NCBI GenBank assembly: GCA_044226205.1
Contig: JBGAHL010000007.1
Coordinates: 1-64,000 of the forward strand
Direction: 5' to 3'
Source of the DNA: M3007 sp044226205
GTDB lineage: Bacteria; Bacteroidota; Bacteroidia; Chitinophagales; Saprospiraceae
DNA length: 64,000 bases
The notes beneath the pieces were generated by a model that saw only the letters and a list, made by a program, of their open reading frames with translations, ran no database searches and was not told where the DNA came from. Shown piece after piece: positions 37,701-46,021 of the stretch. Each line of letters opens with the position of its first letter. Position 1 is the first letter of the stretch. The position numbers and the translations under genes were made by a program.

Positions 37701-38638
37701 TTAGATTTAATATTATTGGCAATAATAAAAACAATTCCTCCACCATTGCCACCTGAAGTGCCTACCTGATCATTAGTATGCCCTGCGCCGCCCCCGCCGC
37801 CGAGTATTAATTTACCTGGATTGGACACCCAATTAGGTGTTTGACTACCTCCAAGTCCATTTGTATTAGGGGTAGGCGAGAAGGGAGTGTTGTAGTATTC
37901 CAGACCGCCATTTCCGCCAGCACCTCCATTGGCTCCTCCACCCCCACCAGCGTTATGAGCATTACCGCCCCCGCCGCCATTTGCAGATTTACCTCTGCCA
38001 AAAGATTTACTTGCAGAAGTGATGGCAATTGATTCTCCTTTGGCGGCAGATAAATCAGGGTTAACTGAATAAAAATAATTTGTTTCGTGAGAACCTGCGT
38101 TGTCAGTATCAATCACCTGCCCACCTCTAAATCCTTTTCCGCTAACGATAATGTCGTCTTCCATAGTTAATGTGCCAGAAACATCAAACACTAAAACACC
38201 GCCCGTTGCTCCGTCCCAAGTCTGACACGTTAACCCACTGGCACTTACATCATAATATTCAGGAATGCTTACAATTTGTAAGCTTCCATTAACAGAATAT
38301 GAGTTTGATAATTTAAATTGAAGAAGGATGTTGTTCCCAGAAATATACTTAATGCGGTTTATTTCATAGTTGCCTACGTATTGAAAATTTATGATGTCCC
38401 CGAAATTTGCATTATTGCTTTGATCAATTTCCGCCCCTTGCATCTGCAATATCAAAATCTCATCTCCAGAATTGAACCCAGAAGCATCTGAAACTACAAG
38501 CGTTGTACTATCGCAAGCAAAATTAATAACCTTTGCATAGTGATTAATTATCCCAGTAATTGATGATGTGCTTTGAGATTTGATATTAGTGCTGCAAAAG
38601 GCCATGCAAAAAAAGCAGAAGAAAATAAGGCGATACAT
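34769..38638 (-). CDS. Giant glycine-rich and Cys-repeat T9SS surface protein
   Basis: 1289 residues from the ATG at 38638, which opens a signal peptide (MYRLIFFCFFCMAFCSTNIKSQ). A beta-rich head (about 30-215) is followed by a glycine-rich stretch (220-390, many runs of 4-8 Gly). Then come about five Cys-containing repeats of about 50 residues with the pattern CPGxxxxxxGxxYxxxGTxxDTIPSxxxGCDTIxTY (447-600 and 870-975). An HYR-like domain (978-1056) and a T9SS CTD (1210-1289, with FPNPTDG) complete it. Probably an exported adhesin or matrix protein; no enzyme motif is seen. Its G+C is visibly lower than that of the flanking genes, suggesting transfer or relaxed codon use. Divergent from the methyltransferase by 64 bases. 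Confidence 0.85.
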   Translation of the reverse strand: MYRLIFFCFFCMAFCSTNIKSQSTSSITGIINHYAKVINFACDSTTLVVSDASGFNSGDEILILQMQGAEIDQSNNANFGDIINFQYVGNYEINRIKYISGNNILLQFKLSNSYSVNGSLQIVSIPEYYDVSASGLTCQTWDGATGGVLVFDVSGTLTMEDDIIVSGKGFRGGQVIDTDNAGSHETNYFYSVNPDLSAAKGESIAITSASKSFGRGKSANGGGGGNAHNAGGGGGANGGAGGNGGLEYYNTPFSPTPNTNGLGGSQTPNWVSNPGKLILGGGGGAGHTNDQVGTSGGNGGGIVFIIANNIKSNNHSIIANGNDVLSPGNQRNDGQGGGGGGGTIVIDYESIDGSLYCQAKGGNGGDCIFYVNSQIIGPGGGGGGGKIQISQIAPTLNFDINGGTHGIANQGLSNGAQYGQNGKLITNFTPIKSEIPNVQKEYYFYLCEGQTFQINNQAYSAPDTIIDVQISTNGCDSIIRYYLLPIPSPTTLTTLSLCPGESINIGGILYNQPGTVTDTIPSLNGGCDTIATYIILRADQPVIYDTLSLCPGDTLMLNGHLYWQTGTFLDTIYAPEPGICDTLIYYTLEPSPIDLYVQVQEVHCENGGVAISGNICNQGTNALPEVISLGLYSSNPFTSQPETQSIHLISTNGVDSCYKFLINNLNPTFLNYSSIYVIVNDDGAIIPPFSSMNFPQGNIIECNYLNNLDSIDINAPNQQIPNLGPDLVFCQDTSIVLNTNDTFFQYLWQDGSTNATFHVEQTGNYWVQATDICGIVHSDTVQVAFDLSPDTSFADQSICPGVSVHLGVPNGYSTFLWAPSAGIDCPVCQNVNIQPATTTAYTLNAFTSLGCILSDTFTINVLTLPTRTETISFCPGESILIDGQTYNQSATVIDTIPSVGTGCDTIVTYLLTLLPQPTYTQIIEFCKGDQVSLNNQIYSEPGIVTFAIPSSTGGCDTLATYILQYLLPDSPVQISIACPDNISIEAAPGQSSVNITFDEASATSDCPCPGIKLWQSSGPANSSDFPIGTTPVCFTAADSCNNTNTCCFNVSIQAAPEACDIKTIGCIKFELLGISLDGELNRRYTIRLTNNCNNKLIYTAFQIPDGLPALYPSDNSIFTAPSGRTYLVRNPNYTPSYSIRFKSVSDSISNGEYEVFNYQIPAQIAPDYIHAMVRLEPQIYYEVHLNTFYCPITHEGQIQRPVFNKSGEISLFPNPTDGLLWIDLSSLNSPMADLRIFDTRGNLVLQQQADVEKGLQSIALPEKLPNGVYFVQVQNDKGDNQTLRFVVQR

Positions 38639-38702
38639 ATTTAGGTCACTTAAAAATTTGAAAAGGTTTTGTGTTTCTTTGCTACTCAATAAAGTTGAAA
38701 AC

Positions 38703-39425
38703 ATGAGTTGGAAAAAAAATAAATTATATTTTACTTGGCAGTCAATTATTTATGCAAAAAGCTGGCAACACTTTGTGGAGATACATACTTACAAAAAAGA
38801 TTGGTTGTCGTCATTTGCCCCAATGAGAAATTCAGTAAAGGATGAACTCCCATGGATTTCTTTTAAGGCGCAAGGAATTCTTCGCGATCTTGTTTCTCCC
38901 AATTTTAAGATTTTTGAATTTGGAGGCGGAGGATCTACTTTGTTCTTTTGCCAACTAGCAGAACATGTTGTAACTGTGGAGGATAGTGAAAACTGGTTTA
39001 ATAAATTGAAGGAGTTTGTTAGAATTAAAAATATATCAAATTGGGAAGGTATTTGGGTAGAATCAGAAAAAATGACTGATGCTACAAATCTATCTTACAA
39101 AAATCCAGCCGATTTTGTTAGCCGGGCAAAAGACATGAGAGGGCGTTCCTTTGAAAAATATGTACGGACAATCGACCGGTTTCCATTAAATTATTTTGAC
39201 TTAATTATTGTTGATGGAAGGGCCAGACCTTCTTGTATACATTGCTCAATATCACATTTGAAACCTGGCGGGTATTTAGTTGTTGACAATACAGAACGAG
39301 AATATTATCTCGCACCTTTTCTCAATATCATACAAAATGAGTTTGATATTGTTTTTGATGATCGATATCCTACACCCTATACACCTGATTTTACAAAAAC
39401 GACTATATTGAGAAAAAAGGGGTAA
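38703..39425 (+). CDS. Class I SAM-dependent methyltransferase-like protein
   Basis: 240 residues from the ATG at 38703. A Rossmann-type motif I (KIFEFGGGGSTLFFCQLAEHVVTVED) with the acidic Glu/Asp at the end of strand 2, then DLIIVDGRARPSCIHCSISHLKPGGYLVVDNTEREYY, fits small methyltransferases associated with surface polysaccharide clusters. Substrate unknown. The frame is open from 38580, but that extension overlaps the divergent gene and is Lys-rich noise. The gene is strongly A+T-rich compared with the rest of the window, which suggests recent acquisition. No glycan biosynthesis genes are next to it. Confidence 0.75.
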   Translation: MSWKKNKLYFTWQSIIYAKSWQHFVEIHTYKKDWLSSFAPMRNSVKDELPWISFKAQGILRDLVSPNFKIFEFGGGGSTLFFCQLAEHVVTVEDSENWFNKLKEFVRIKNISNWEGIWVESEKMTDATNLSYKNPADFVSRAKDMRGRSFEKYVRTIDRFPLNYFDLIIVDGRARPSCIHCSISHLKPGGYLVVDNTEREYYLAPFLNIIQNEFDIVFDDRYPTPYTPDFTKTTILRKKG

Positions 39426-40166
39426 TTTTTCTGAAATAGATAGCAACACTGATTTAAAAGAGATAGTCTGAAACTAATTTCTTTGATGTTGCCACCTGTT
39501 AGCGCTTAAAATATTCATGCCAGTAAATCTAAATTGAATTTTAAGTCGCTACTGCAATAGTGACTGACATCACTTTTCCTTACCATACAAAATCGTTTTG
39601 CTCAGCAACGGTAGTGTAAAAAGCACCGTTAGGGAGCTTTATGCCAAAAAATGATATTCAAAATATGAGGTACTAACCTCCTTCCCTAACAACTCCCAAA
39701 CACTTCCAAATCTTTCCCAAATAACCTCACTTTTTATGTGACTTTTTTCCAAGCCTGCGTTTTAAGTACATACCATCAGCCTAAAAGCCTGATTCAACCA
39801 GAAAAAAACCTTGATTTCAGTGCAAAAAACGCAAATGTTTTTGACATCGCGTTTCAAATAGAAGGAAGAAGGATTCGACTAATGTTTCCCAACACTGGTT
39901 GGAGCAGGCGCGGCAAAGGAGCCGTGCCTGCTCGCCTCAACCAGCCTGCTTCCCAAAAATATTTAACCGTCAGAATATATTCTCCTGATTCTCAAAGACC
40001 GGTATCACCCTGACGAACGCCGTTCTGCACACCCAACGCAGAGCGGTTTTTTTTTGCCATTTTTCGCTTTTCAGGCACTCCAATCCGACTTTAGCCGACC
40101 ATTTTGCAACTTCTTGAACTTTAACTGGTCTTTTGTAAAGAAAACAAAAACAGACCATTTATTCGT
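39426..40166 (+). other. 741-base gene-poor region
   Basis: No convincing gene is seen; a 91-codon frame at 39738-40013 lacks recognisable protein features and overlaps the palindrome at 39895-39944. The left half is A+T-rich like the methyltransferase gene. A pyrimidine-rich patch occurs at 39675-39735. The right end should hold the DUF5916 promoter; TTGAACTTTAACTGGTCTTTTG near 40110-40135 is suggestive but does not match the consensus exactly. The region may be the scar of an insertion. Confidence 0.5.
39895..39944. repeat. 50-base interrupted palindrome
   Basis: An outer 7-bp stem, CTGGTTG/CAACCAG (39895-39901 with 39938-39944), and an inner 13-bp stem with one G-T pair (39902-39914 with 39921-39933) enclose a six-base loop; four unpaired bases sit on the right side. 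No T run follows. It may be a REP-like element or cruciform. Confidence 0.6.
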
Positions 40167-42623
40167 ATGAAGCAATGTTCGCTGCTCGTCGTGCTGACGA
40201 TAGCTGTCTCGAGCCTGATGGCGCAATCCCGACTGGCGCCCAAAAAAAATCTGGAGGCGCTTCGTATCCAAACCCCAATTAAACTCGATGCCTCGCTTGA
40301 CGAACCTTCCTGGTCTCAAGCAAATGAAGCCACCGACTTTCTTTTTTTCTGGCCTACGCCGGGCCAACCCGCAACCCAACGTACCGTCGTAAAGGTGCTT
40401 TATGATGATGTCGCGCTTTACGTAGGAGCCTATTGCTACGACACCCGTCCGGATTCCATTTTTCACCGGATTACCAAACGCGATGAACTCGAAAACGCTG
40501 ACCTGTTTTCCATTCTGATCGATACTTACCGAGATGGTCAAAATGCTGTGCAATTTGGCGTATCTCCTGATAACGTTCAAACCGATTCAAAATTCAGCCT
40601 GGCAAATGCGAATTCCAACAATGGGAATAACGACGGCGAAGACCCCGCATGGGACGCCGTTTGGCAGTCTTCTGCAAAAATTACTTCCGATGGCTGGGTA
40701 GTGGAAATGGCAATCCCGTACAGCGCGCTTCGTTTTCCCAAAAAAGATATTCAGGAATGGGGCGTTAATTTTTACAGAATTGTAAAACGAAACGGTGAAA
40801 ATGACTCCTGGAATGAAATAAAAGCGGACATCAACGGCACGCTTTCCCAAACGGGCGTTCTCAGCGGTATTCGCGACATCAAAGCGCCGCTTCGCCTGAG
40901 TGCCACACCTTTTGTCGCTGGATATGCCGATAATTTGTACAACCAGCCAGGTAGCGGTTGGGATTTTCCCTGGACGGTAGGCCTGGATGTAAAATATGGT
41001 ATCAATGAGGCTTTTACTCTCGATGCGACAGTCATCCCGGATTTTGGACAAGTGCGTTCCGACCAACAGGTCTTGAACCTTTCTCCTTTTGAAGTCCGTT
41101 TTCAGGAAAACCGCCCCTTTTTTACAGAAGGCACCGAACTGTTTAACAAAGGAGGTCTTTTCTATTCCCGCCGTATCGGCGCCAATGCGCAACTGCTGAA
41201 CGCCACCAAAATTTCAGGGCGAACCAAAAAAGGCCTGGGGATCGGCATTTTCAACGCCATCGAAGACGCAAAACACATCGTCGAAACAGATGAAGAAACA
41301 GGGGCATCGACCAAAACCCAGGTCTCTCCCTTCACGAATAATAATATATTGGTGCTTGATCAAAACCTGAAAAACAATTCTTCCATCACGTTTATCAATA
41401 CCAACGTCATGCGCTCAGGCGCAGACCTTGATGCGAACGTATCCGGTTTTTTGTTCAACCTGAAAAACAAAGCGCAAAGCTATGGCCTCAACGGCAAGGC
41501 CGTTATCAGTAATCGTATCGCCCCTGACGCCAGCGAAAATGGCTACACCGTGGCATTAAGCGGTTCCAAAACCAGCGGTAACTTTTTATGGGGCAGCGAT
41601 TTTAATCTGGAAAGCGACCGCTATAACCCAAATGACCTGGGCTTCCTGTTTAGCCCGAACGAGGTCAGTCATGTACTTTGGATCAATTACAACCGATACG
41701 AACCCTGGTGGAAGCTCAATAATTACTGGTCGAGCCTGTGGATGTACAATGGAGCGCTGTACAAACCCTTCGGCCAATGGACTGAAACTACTTTTGGCTT
41801 CAATTTCGGCGGCAACACCCGTAATTTTCAAAATTTCGGCTTTAACTCCAACTTCGCACCCTGGGGCGAAAACGACTATTTCGAACCACGTACCAATGAT
41901 TTTAAAACCTTTTATCACATACCTCCGCGTGCCAACTTCTATGCCTGGTACAACAGCGACCACCGCAAACGCTTGACAATGTATGTGGAGGGCGGCGCAC
42001 GATTCGTTAAGGAAAAAGGCCGAAAGGCAACAAGCCTCTATGCCGGCCTGCGTTGGCGGGCTTCCGACAAGATGACGCTTGGAGTCAACCTGGGCAATGA
42101 ATTGCTATGGAACAATATAGGCGGACTTTGGCCCTGGGAAATATCCGAAGAGTCGGTTGGATTCGAACAACTTCCTGAAAACCCGGTACTTATGGGAAAA
42201 CGGAACGTAGTAGGATTGAATAACAGCCTCAATTTTACCTACTCTTTCAATACCCGAATGAACCTTTCTCTTTACGCCCGACATTATTGGCAAAAAGCGG
42301 AATACAAACAGTTTTTCGCACTCAATGACAAAGGAGATTTGATTCCCGCACCCTACATGGGCGCGAGCCCCTCAGGTGTCTCGCTCAATGACATTGCGGT
42401 CAACTTTTTTAATATTGATTTGGTGTACACCTGGCGTTTTGCACCTGGTAGCGATGTATTAATCGTTTATAAAAACGGGGTCAGCCACGCCGACACGGGA
42501 GCGCTTGTGCGCGAAGGATATTGGTATCATGTCGGCCATTTGCCGAATTATGAAGGCTCAAATAGCGTTTCAATCAAGATCCTGTACTACCTGGACTTTG
42601 AAAAAGTCAATAAATGGATGTGA
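40167..42623 (+). CDS. DUF5916 family outer-membrane protein
   Basis: 818 residues. A signal peptide (MKQCSLLVVLTIAVSSLMAQ) is followed by a CBM9-like domain (about 30-215: IKLDASLDEPSWSQANEATDF, then VKVLYDDVALYVGAYCYD and WVVEMAIPYSALRF). A long beta-strand-rich region of alternating aromatic residues (about 230-818, DUF5916) looks like an outer-membrane barrel. Members are common in Bacteroidota, often near peptidase or carbohydrate genes; the role is unknown. The gene is monocistronic and ends in a good terminator. Confidence 0.88.
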   Translation: MKQCSLLVVLTIAVSSLMAQSRLAPKKNLEALRIQTPIKLDASLDEPSWSQANEATDFLFFWPTPGQPATQRTVVKVLYDDVALYVGAYCYDTRPDSIFHRITKRDELENADLFSILIDTYRDGQNAVQFGVSPDNVQTDSKFSLANANSNNGNNDGEDPAWDAVWQSSAKITSDGWVVEMAIPYSALRFPKKDIQEWGVNFYRIVKRNGENDSWNEIKADINGTLSQTGVLSGIRDIKAPLRLSATPFVAGYADNLYNQPGSGWDFPWTVGLDVKYGINEAFTLDATVIPDFGQVRSDQQVLNLSPFEVRFQENRPFFTEGTELFNKGGLFYSRRIGANAQLLNATKISGRTKKGLGIGIFNAIEDAKHIVETDEETGASTKTQVSPFTNNNILVLDQNLKNNSSITFINTNVMRSGADLDANVSGFLFNLKNKAQSYGLNGKAVISNRIAPDASENGYTVALSGSKTSGNFLWGSDFNLESDRYNPNDLGFLFSPNEVSHVLWINYNRYEPWWKLNNYWSSLWMYNGALYKPFGQWTETTFGFNFGGNTRNFQNFGFNSNFAPWGENDYFEPRTNDFKTFYHIPPRANFYAWYNSDHRKRLTMYVEGGARFVKEKGRKATSLYAGLRWRASDKMTLGVNLGNELLWNNIGGLWPWEISEESVGFEQLPENPVLMGKRNVVGLNNSLNFTYSFNTRMNLSLYARHYWQKAEYKQFFALNDKGDLIPAPYMGASPSGVSLNDIAVNFFNIDLVYTWRFAPGSDVLIVYKNGVSHADTGALVREGYWYHVGHLPNYEGSNSVSIKILYYLDFEKVNKWM

Positions 42624-42676
42624 CAAAGCATCCTTGCTTACGATAAAACTTCCACCAGAAAGTTTGATTTGGTTAT

Positions 42677-42709
42677 TTGCCCCGGCGAATGAGCCGGGGC
42701 AATTTTTTT
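42677..42709 (+). terminator. Intrinsic terminator after the DUF5916 gene
   Basis: A 10-bp stem (TTGCCCCGGC at 42677-42686 with GCCGGGGCAA at 42693-42702) with a six-base loop is followed by seven Ts. Confidence 0.9.
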
Positions 42710-42825
42710 ACATTTTTGGCGTTTTCGACAGTATAATTTACGGCAGAAGGAAGCGAAACAGATTTTAATCCGATCTTTGTCAAACGATTAAAACACGTCT
42801 GAACATTTACTTAATCTTTACTGCT

Positions 42826-43008
42826 ATGAATAAACCTCTTTGCTCCGAATTAGCCCCTCCGGCCGCAGCGCCTCCGACGGTTGAATTTCATGAACCTGCC
42901 CGGAATAACCTGCCGCTCCACTTTTTACTGCTCGCCCTTAGTCTGCCAGCTGCCTTGATTTCCAGTTTCTTTCTGCTGATTTTTAGAATGTGGGGCGGAA
43001 ATCGCTAG
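42826..43008 (+). CDS. Small single-pass membrane protein, unknown function
   Basis: 60 residues. A proline-rich N-terminal part (about 1-29) is followed by one strongly hydrophobic helix (about 30-54, LPLHFLLLALSLPAALISSFFLLIF) and a short basic tail ending WGGNR. I do not recognise a family. Support for a real gene: it stands alone between two terminators, is preceded by a TAATCTTTA box (one mismatch to TAnnTTTG) about six bases before the ATG, and a 13-bp terminator stem begins 15 bases after its stop. No homologue could be checked. Confidence 0.5.
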   Translation: MNKPLCSELAPPAAAPPTVEFHEPARNNLPLHFLLLALSLPAALISSFFLLIFRMWGGNR

Positions 43009-43022
43009 TCTCCGTTTATCAC

Positions 43023-43069
43023 AGAAAGCGGCTGCCGAATGGTAACATACAGCAGCCGCTTTCTCTTTT
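43023..43069. terminator. Terminator between the small membrane protein gene and hmgA
   Basis: A 13-bp perfect stem (AGAAAGCGGCTGC at 43023-43035 with its complement at 43052-43064) is followed by CTTTTAG on the plus strand. It sits between convergent stop codons at 43008 and 43068 and probably serves both genes. Confidence 0.78.
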
Positions 43070-44249
43070 AGTGATGTCCATTGGAAGCAATCGGCTCGGG
43101 GAGCCACGACTGGTAGTATTCCCGCTCCTCAATGGCTACGGCATAATCGGTCATTAACAGCGGCCTGAAAGTATCGACCATGACAGCCAGTTCCCGTGTT
43201 TCTTTCGCGCCAATACTTTTTTCAACGGTGCCCGGGTGCGGGCCATGCGGAATGCCGCCGGGATGCAAGGTAATCATGCCTCTTTCGACATGTTTGCGAC
43301 TCATAAAATCGCCGTCCACATAATATAATACCTCGTCAGAGTCGATATTGGAGTGGTTGTAGGGCGCAGGAATCGCTTGCGGGTGATAGTCGTAAAGACG
43401 CGGCACGAACGAGCAAATCACGAAATTATGCCCGTCGAAGGTCTGGTGAATGGGCGGCGGCAGGTGTACCCGTCCGGTGATCGGCTCAAAGTTGTGGATG
43501 GAGAATGCGTAAGGATAAACATATCCGTCCCACCCAATAGCATCGAATGGATGCGCCAGATAATGATAGGGATAAATATTGTCTTGCTTTTTTATATAAA
43601 AAAGAAAATCGCCCTTTTCGTTGTGGGTTTCCAGGTCTGTGGGTTTGCGAAAATCGCGTTCGCAAAAAGGCGAATGTTCGAGCAACTGGCCGAAATCGTT
43701 GCGATACCTTTTAGGGGTGGTAATCGGGCCGTGGCTCTCGACGATCAGCAGCCGGTTTTCACTGGTGTCAAATTCAAGCTGATAAGTTGTTCCTCTGGGT
43801 ACGACGACGTAGTCGCCATATCCGAATCTCAACTTTCCGTACATCGTATGCAATACACCCGACCCTTCGTGAATAAATATCACCTCGTCGGCATCCGCAT
43901 TTTTGAAAAAATAATCGCGCATGCTGTGTCTGGGCGCGGCGAGGATAATCTTGCAATCGTTGTTGACGAGCACGGGCTTTCTGGACTCCAGGTAATCGTC
44001 GGTGGGTACCACGTTGAATCCTTTGAGGCAGCGGTGCTTCAATTGTTTGTCGTGCACAACCCGCGGGGCTACATTCACCGGGTCGCCGACCTGAACGATC
44101 TGCGTAGGCGGATGACAATGGTACACGAGTGAATACAGATTGCTGAACCCCTCGGTGCTGAACAATTCTTCGTGATACAGACTACCGTCGGGTTGTCGAA
44201 ACTGGGTGTGGCGTTTTGGCGGTACAAGTCCTAATGAATGATAATGCAT
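43068..44249 (-). CDS. hmgA: Homogentisate 1,2-dioxygenase family protein
   Basis: 393 residues from the ATG at 44249. The opening MHYHSLGLVPPKRHTQFRQPDGSLY, the middle FIHEGSGVLHTMYGKLRFGYGDYVVVPRGTTYQ and the C-terminal iron-site region (PPPIHQTFDGHNFVICSFVPR, PAPYNHSNIDSDEVLYYVDGDF, TLHPGGIPHGPHPG) are those of the short bacterial HmgA group. It would open the ring of homogentisate with O2 in tyrosine/phenylalanine degradation, giving maleylacetoacetate. The other pathway genes (hpd, maiA, fahA) are not here. A -7 box at 44324-44331 and a perfect palindrome in the leader suggest its own regulated promoter. Confidence 0.85.
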   Translation of the reverse strand: MHYHSLGLVPPKRHTQFRQPDGSLYHEELFSTEGFSNLYSLVYHCHPPTQIVQVGDPVNVAPRVVHDKQLKHRCLKGFNVVPTDDYLESRKPVLVNNDCKIILAAPRHSMRDYFFKNADADEVIFIHEGSGVLHTMYGKLRFGYGDYVVVPRGTTYQLEFDTSENRLLIVESHGPITTPKRYRNDFGQLLEHSPFCERDFRKPTDLETHNEKGDFLFYIKKQDNIYPYHYLAHPFDAIGWDGYVYPYAFSIHNFEPITGRVHLPPPIHQTFDGHNFVICSFVPRLYDYHPQAIPAPYNHSNIDSDEVLYYVDGDFMSRKHVERGMITLHPGGIPHGPHPGTVEKSIGAKETRELAVMVDTFRPLLMTDYAVAIEEREYYQSWLPEPIASNGHH

Positions 44250-44295
44250 AACGACAAGGGAGTGTGGATGGTTGGGCAAAAATCATCGCTCGCGC

Positions 44296-44331
44296 CGTTC
44301 CGGAACGATCATGATGATGTGGCCAAAGGTA
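44296..44331 (-). promoter_or_regulatory. Predicted promoter and operator-like palindrome of hmgA
   Basis: On the minus strand, TACCTTTG (44331-44324) is an exact -7 box, with transcription expected near 44317. The 12-bp perfect palindrome CGTTCCGGAACG at 44296-44307 lies just after that start, a typical repressor position. No -33 element is obvious. Confidence 0.45.
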
Positions 44332-44359
44332 AGGCATTTCGCAAACTGGCTATGCGGGC

Positions 44360-45877
44360 TCACCGCATCATGCCTTCCCGCCACCCGGGCACGGTTTGGT
44401 CCAGTTGCAGAATCGGCAAGCCATCCAGATCGACAATAAATTTCCAGTAGGGCGGCAGGTTAAACGCTTCCAACGGGATCAGTTCGCCCTGATTGATGAA
44501 CCTTTGATACAAAGGAGTGGCATCTTCACCCAGATAACGAGACAGGTTTTTGAGAAAAAAATCAAAATCAGAGTACAAATCACGGTCCGCCTCGTAATAA
44601 TGGTCCAGCATTTCGAGCATAAAATCGTGCAGGTCGGCTTGCCCGCCGCTGCGCTGTTTTATGGCATTGTCCAAAAAAAAGGCGAAAACGCACCCTCTTT
44701 GATACGGCAGTTGTGCAATGTCCTGACAATGAAAGAACCCGGAAGCGACCAGTTTGTTCGAGACCTGTCCCATAGGCTGGGCATAAAGCGGGTCGATGAA
44801 GTCCAGATTGAGGCGTTCAACGTATTGCTCGGGCGTGATAAAGCCGCCTGCCAGCATATTTTTATAGGCAAAATATTCGGTAAAGCCTTCACTAAACCAG
44901 CCCAGGCTCATGTCGTCGGGAGGGCCCCCGTTGCGGATTTTGCAACCGATCCAGTCGTGCATCAGCTCATGGTGAAACAAATGACAGAGGTCGCCGAGGC
45001 TCAGCCCGGGAGTTGGAGTGGCAAACGCGGCAAACGAATTGGTCAGCCCGATGCCCATGTACTGGTATTGCGCATAATTGCGGGCGCCGCCCATTGCCGG
45101 CCGGGGCGCCAGGGGGAGCAGGGTGACCGTGTAATAGGGAATATCACGATCCCGCCAAAATTCGCGCTGTATTTCGACCGTTGCTTTCAGCATTTGCAAC
45201 AGACTGGAATCGCTGAAAGACCAGCCATTGCCTCTCAAAGCCAGGTAAACCGGCTGGTCGCCAACGCGGGTTTGTAATATCCTGAAATCGCCGCCTACGA
45301 ATACCGATTCCAGCCAGTTGTTGTTTTCTGCACTGATTTCCTGATGAGCCTCTTGCGACCCGAAACTGTTGTGCAGCACCCAATCCGAAGGAAATTTTAC
45401 CCAGTCGATGGTAATGTCGTAGCGCCGCCAGTCTTGGGGGAGCAAAAACAGACAACTCCCCAGAATATGAAACCAGCCAGGCTGCAACAAAGGTCGGAAC
45501 CCGTAGCGCATCGAAACCTGTTCGCCCGGTATGTCCTGAAAAACCTCGTATCGCAAGGTGATCAACTGGCCGGGCGCATGATGCAAAATCAAGCCGGAAG
45601 AGTCTTCCGCATACCGAACCGTATCCAGCAGCGCCTCCGTTTCGACCGCCCGAATGCAGCGATACAAGGCATTGGCGCCGCCATAGGAAAAGGGCAGTGA
45701 AACGACCGTTGTACCATCGGCATCTCCCTTGAATCGCGCCTGTACATGCAAACAAAGCCCCTTCTCCGTAAAGACCGGAGAGACTTCATAGCCGATCACA
45801 TTGGCCCTTCCGGCAGGTAGCGATACCACCGTGAGCAGCAGTGAAAGGCAAACGAAAGGGAGACTTCGATTGCGCAT
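44360..45877 (-). CDS. Secreted M61/M1-like gluzincin metallopeptidase
   Basis: 505 residues from the ATG at 45877, which opens a signal peptide (MRNRSLPFVCLSLLLTVVSLPAG). The N-terminal half is beta-rich. The zinc site is HELMH (303-307) with the third ligand likely Glu330 in WFSEGFTEYF, as in M1/M61 peptidases. No T9SS domain is present, so it should stay in the periplasm or be anchored otherwise. M61 glycyl aminopeptidases are the nearest match I can name; family placement is approximate. On the same strand as selU and hmgA, with gaps of 144 and 110 bases. Confidence 0.75.
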   Translation of the reverse strand: MRNRSLPFVCLSLLLTVVSLPAGRANVIGYEVSPVFTEKGLCLHVQARFKGDADGTTVVSLPFSYGGANALYRCIRAVETEALLDTVRYAEDSSGLILHHAPGQLITLRYEVFQDIPGEQVSMRYGFRPLLQPGWFHILGSCLFLLPQDWRRYDITIDWVKFPSDWVLHNSFGSQEAHQEISAENNNWLESVFVGGDFRILQTRVGDQPVYLALRGNGWSFSDSSLLQMLKATVEIQREFWRDRDIPYYTVTLLPLAPRPAMGGARNYAQYQYMGIGLTNSFAAFATPTPGLSLGDLCHLFHHELMHDWIGCKIRNGGPPDDMSLGWFSEGFTEYFAYKNMLAGGFITPEQYVERLNLDFIDPLYAQPMGQVSNKLVASGFFHCQDIAQLPYQRGCVFAFFLDNAIKQRSGGQADLHDFMLEMLDHYYEADRDLYSDFDFFLKNLSRYLGEDATPLYQRFINQGELIPLEAFNLPPYWKFIVDLDGLPILQLDQTVPGWREGMMR

Positions 45878-46021
45878 GAGAAAAACGTAAAAACATGTGT
45901 CGCCAAGAAAATTATACCACACGCCATGGAGAATGGCTTTGAAGCGTACTTGGCAAAAGCGGTGATTAAAACCTACGGAAAACGCTTTTATTGACAGGAG
46001 AGGATTAAATAATGCACAAAT

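Noticed and set aside
34931..38638. Possible CRISPR-like array in the repetitive giant gene
   Set aside because: The repeats are protein-level units of about 150 bases with diverged DNA, lie within one long frame and lack regular spacers.
39738..40013. 91-codon frame in the gene-poor region
   Set aside because: It runs through the 50-base palindrome, has no promoter box and shows no protein features.
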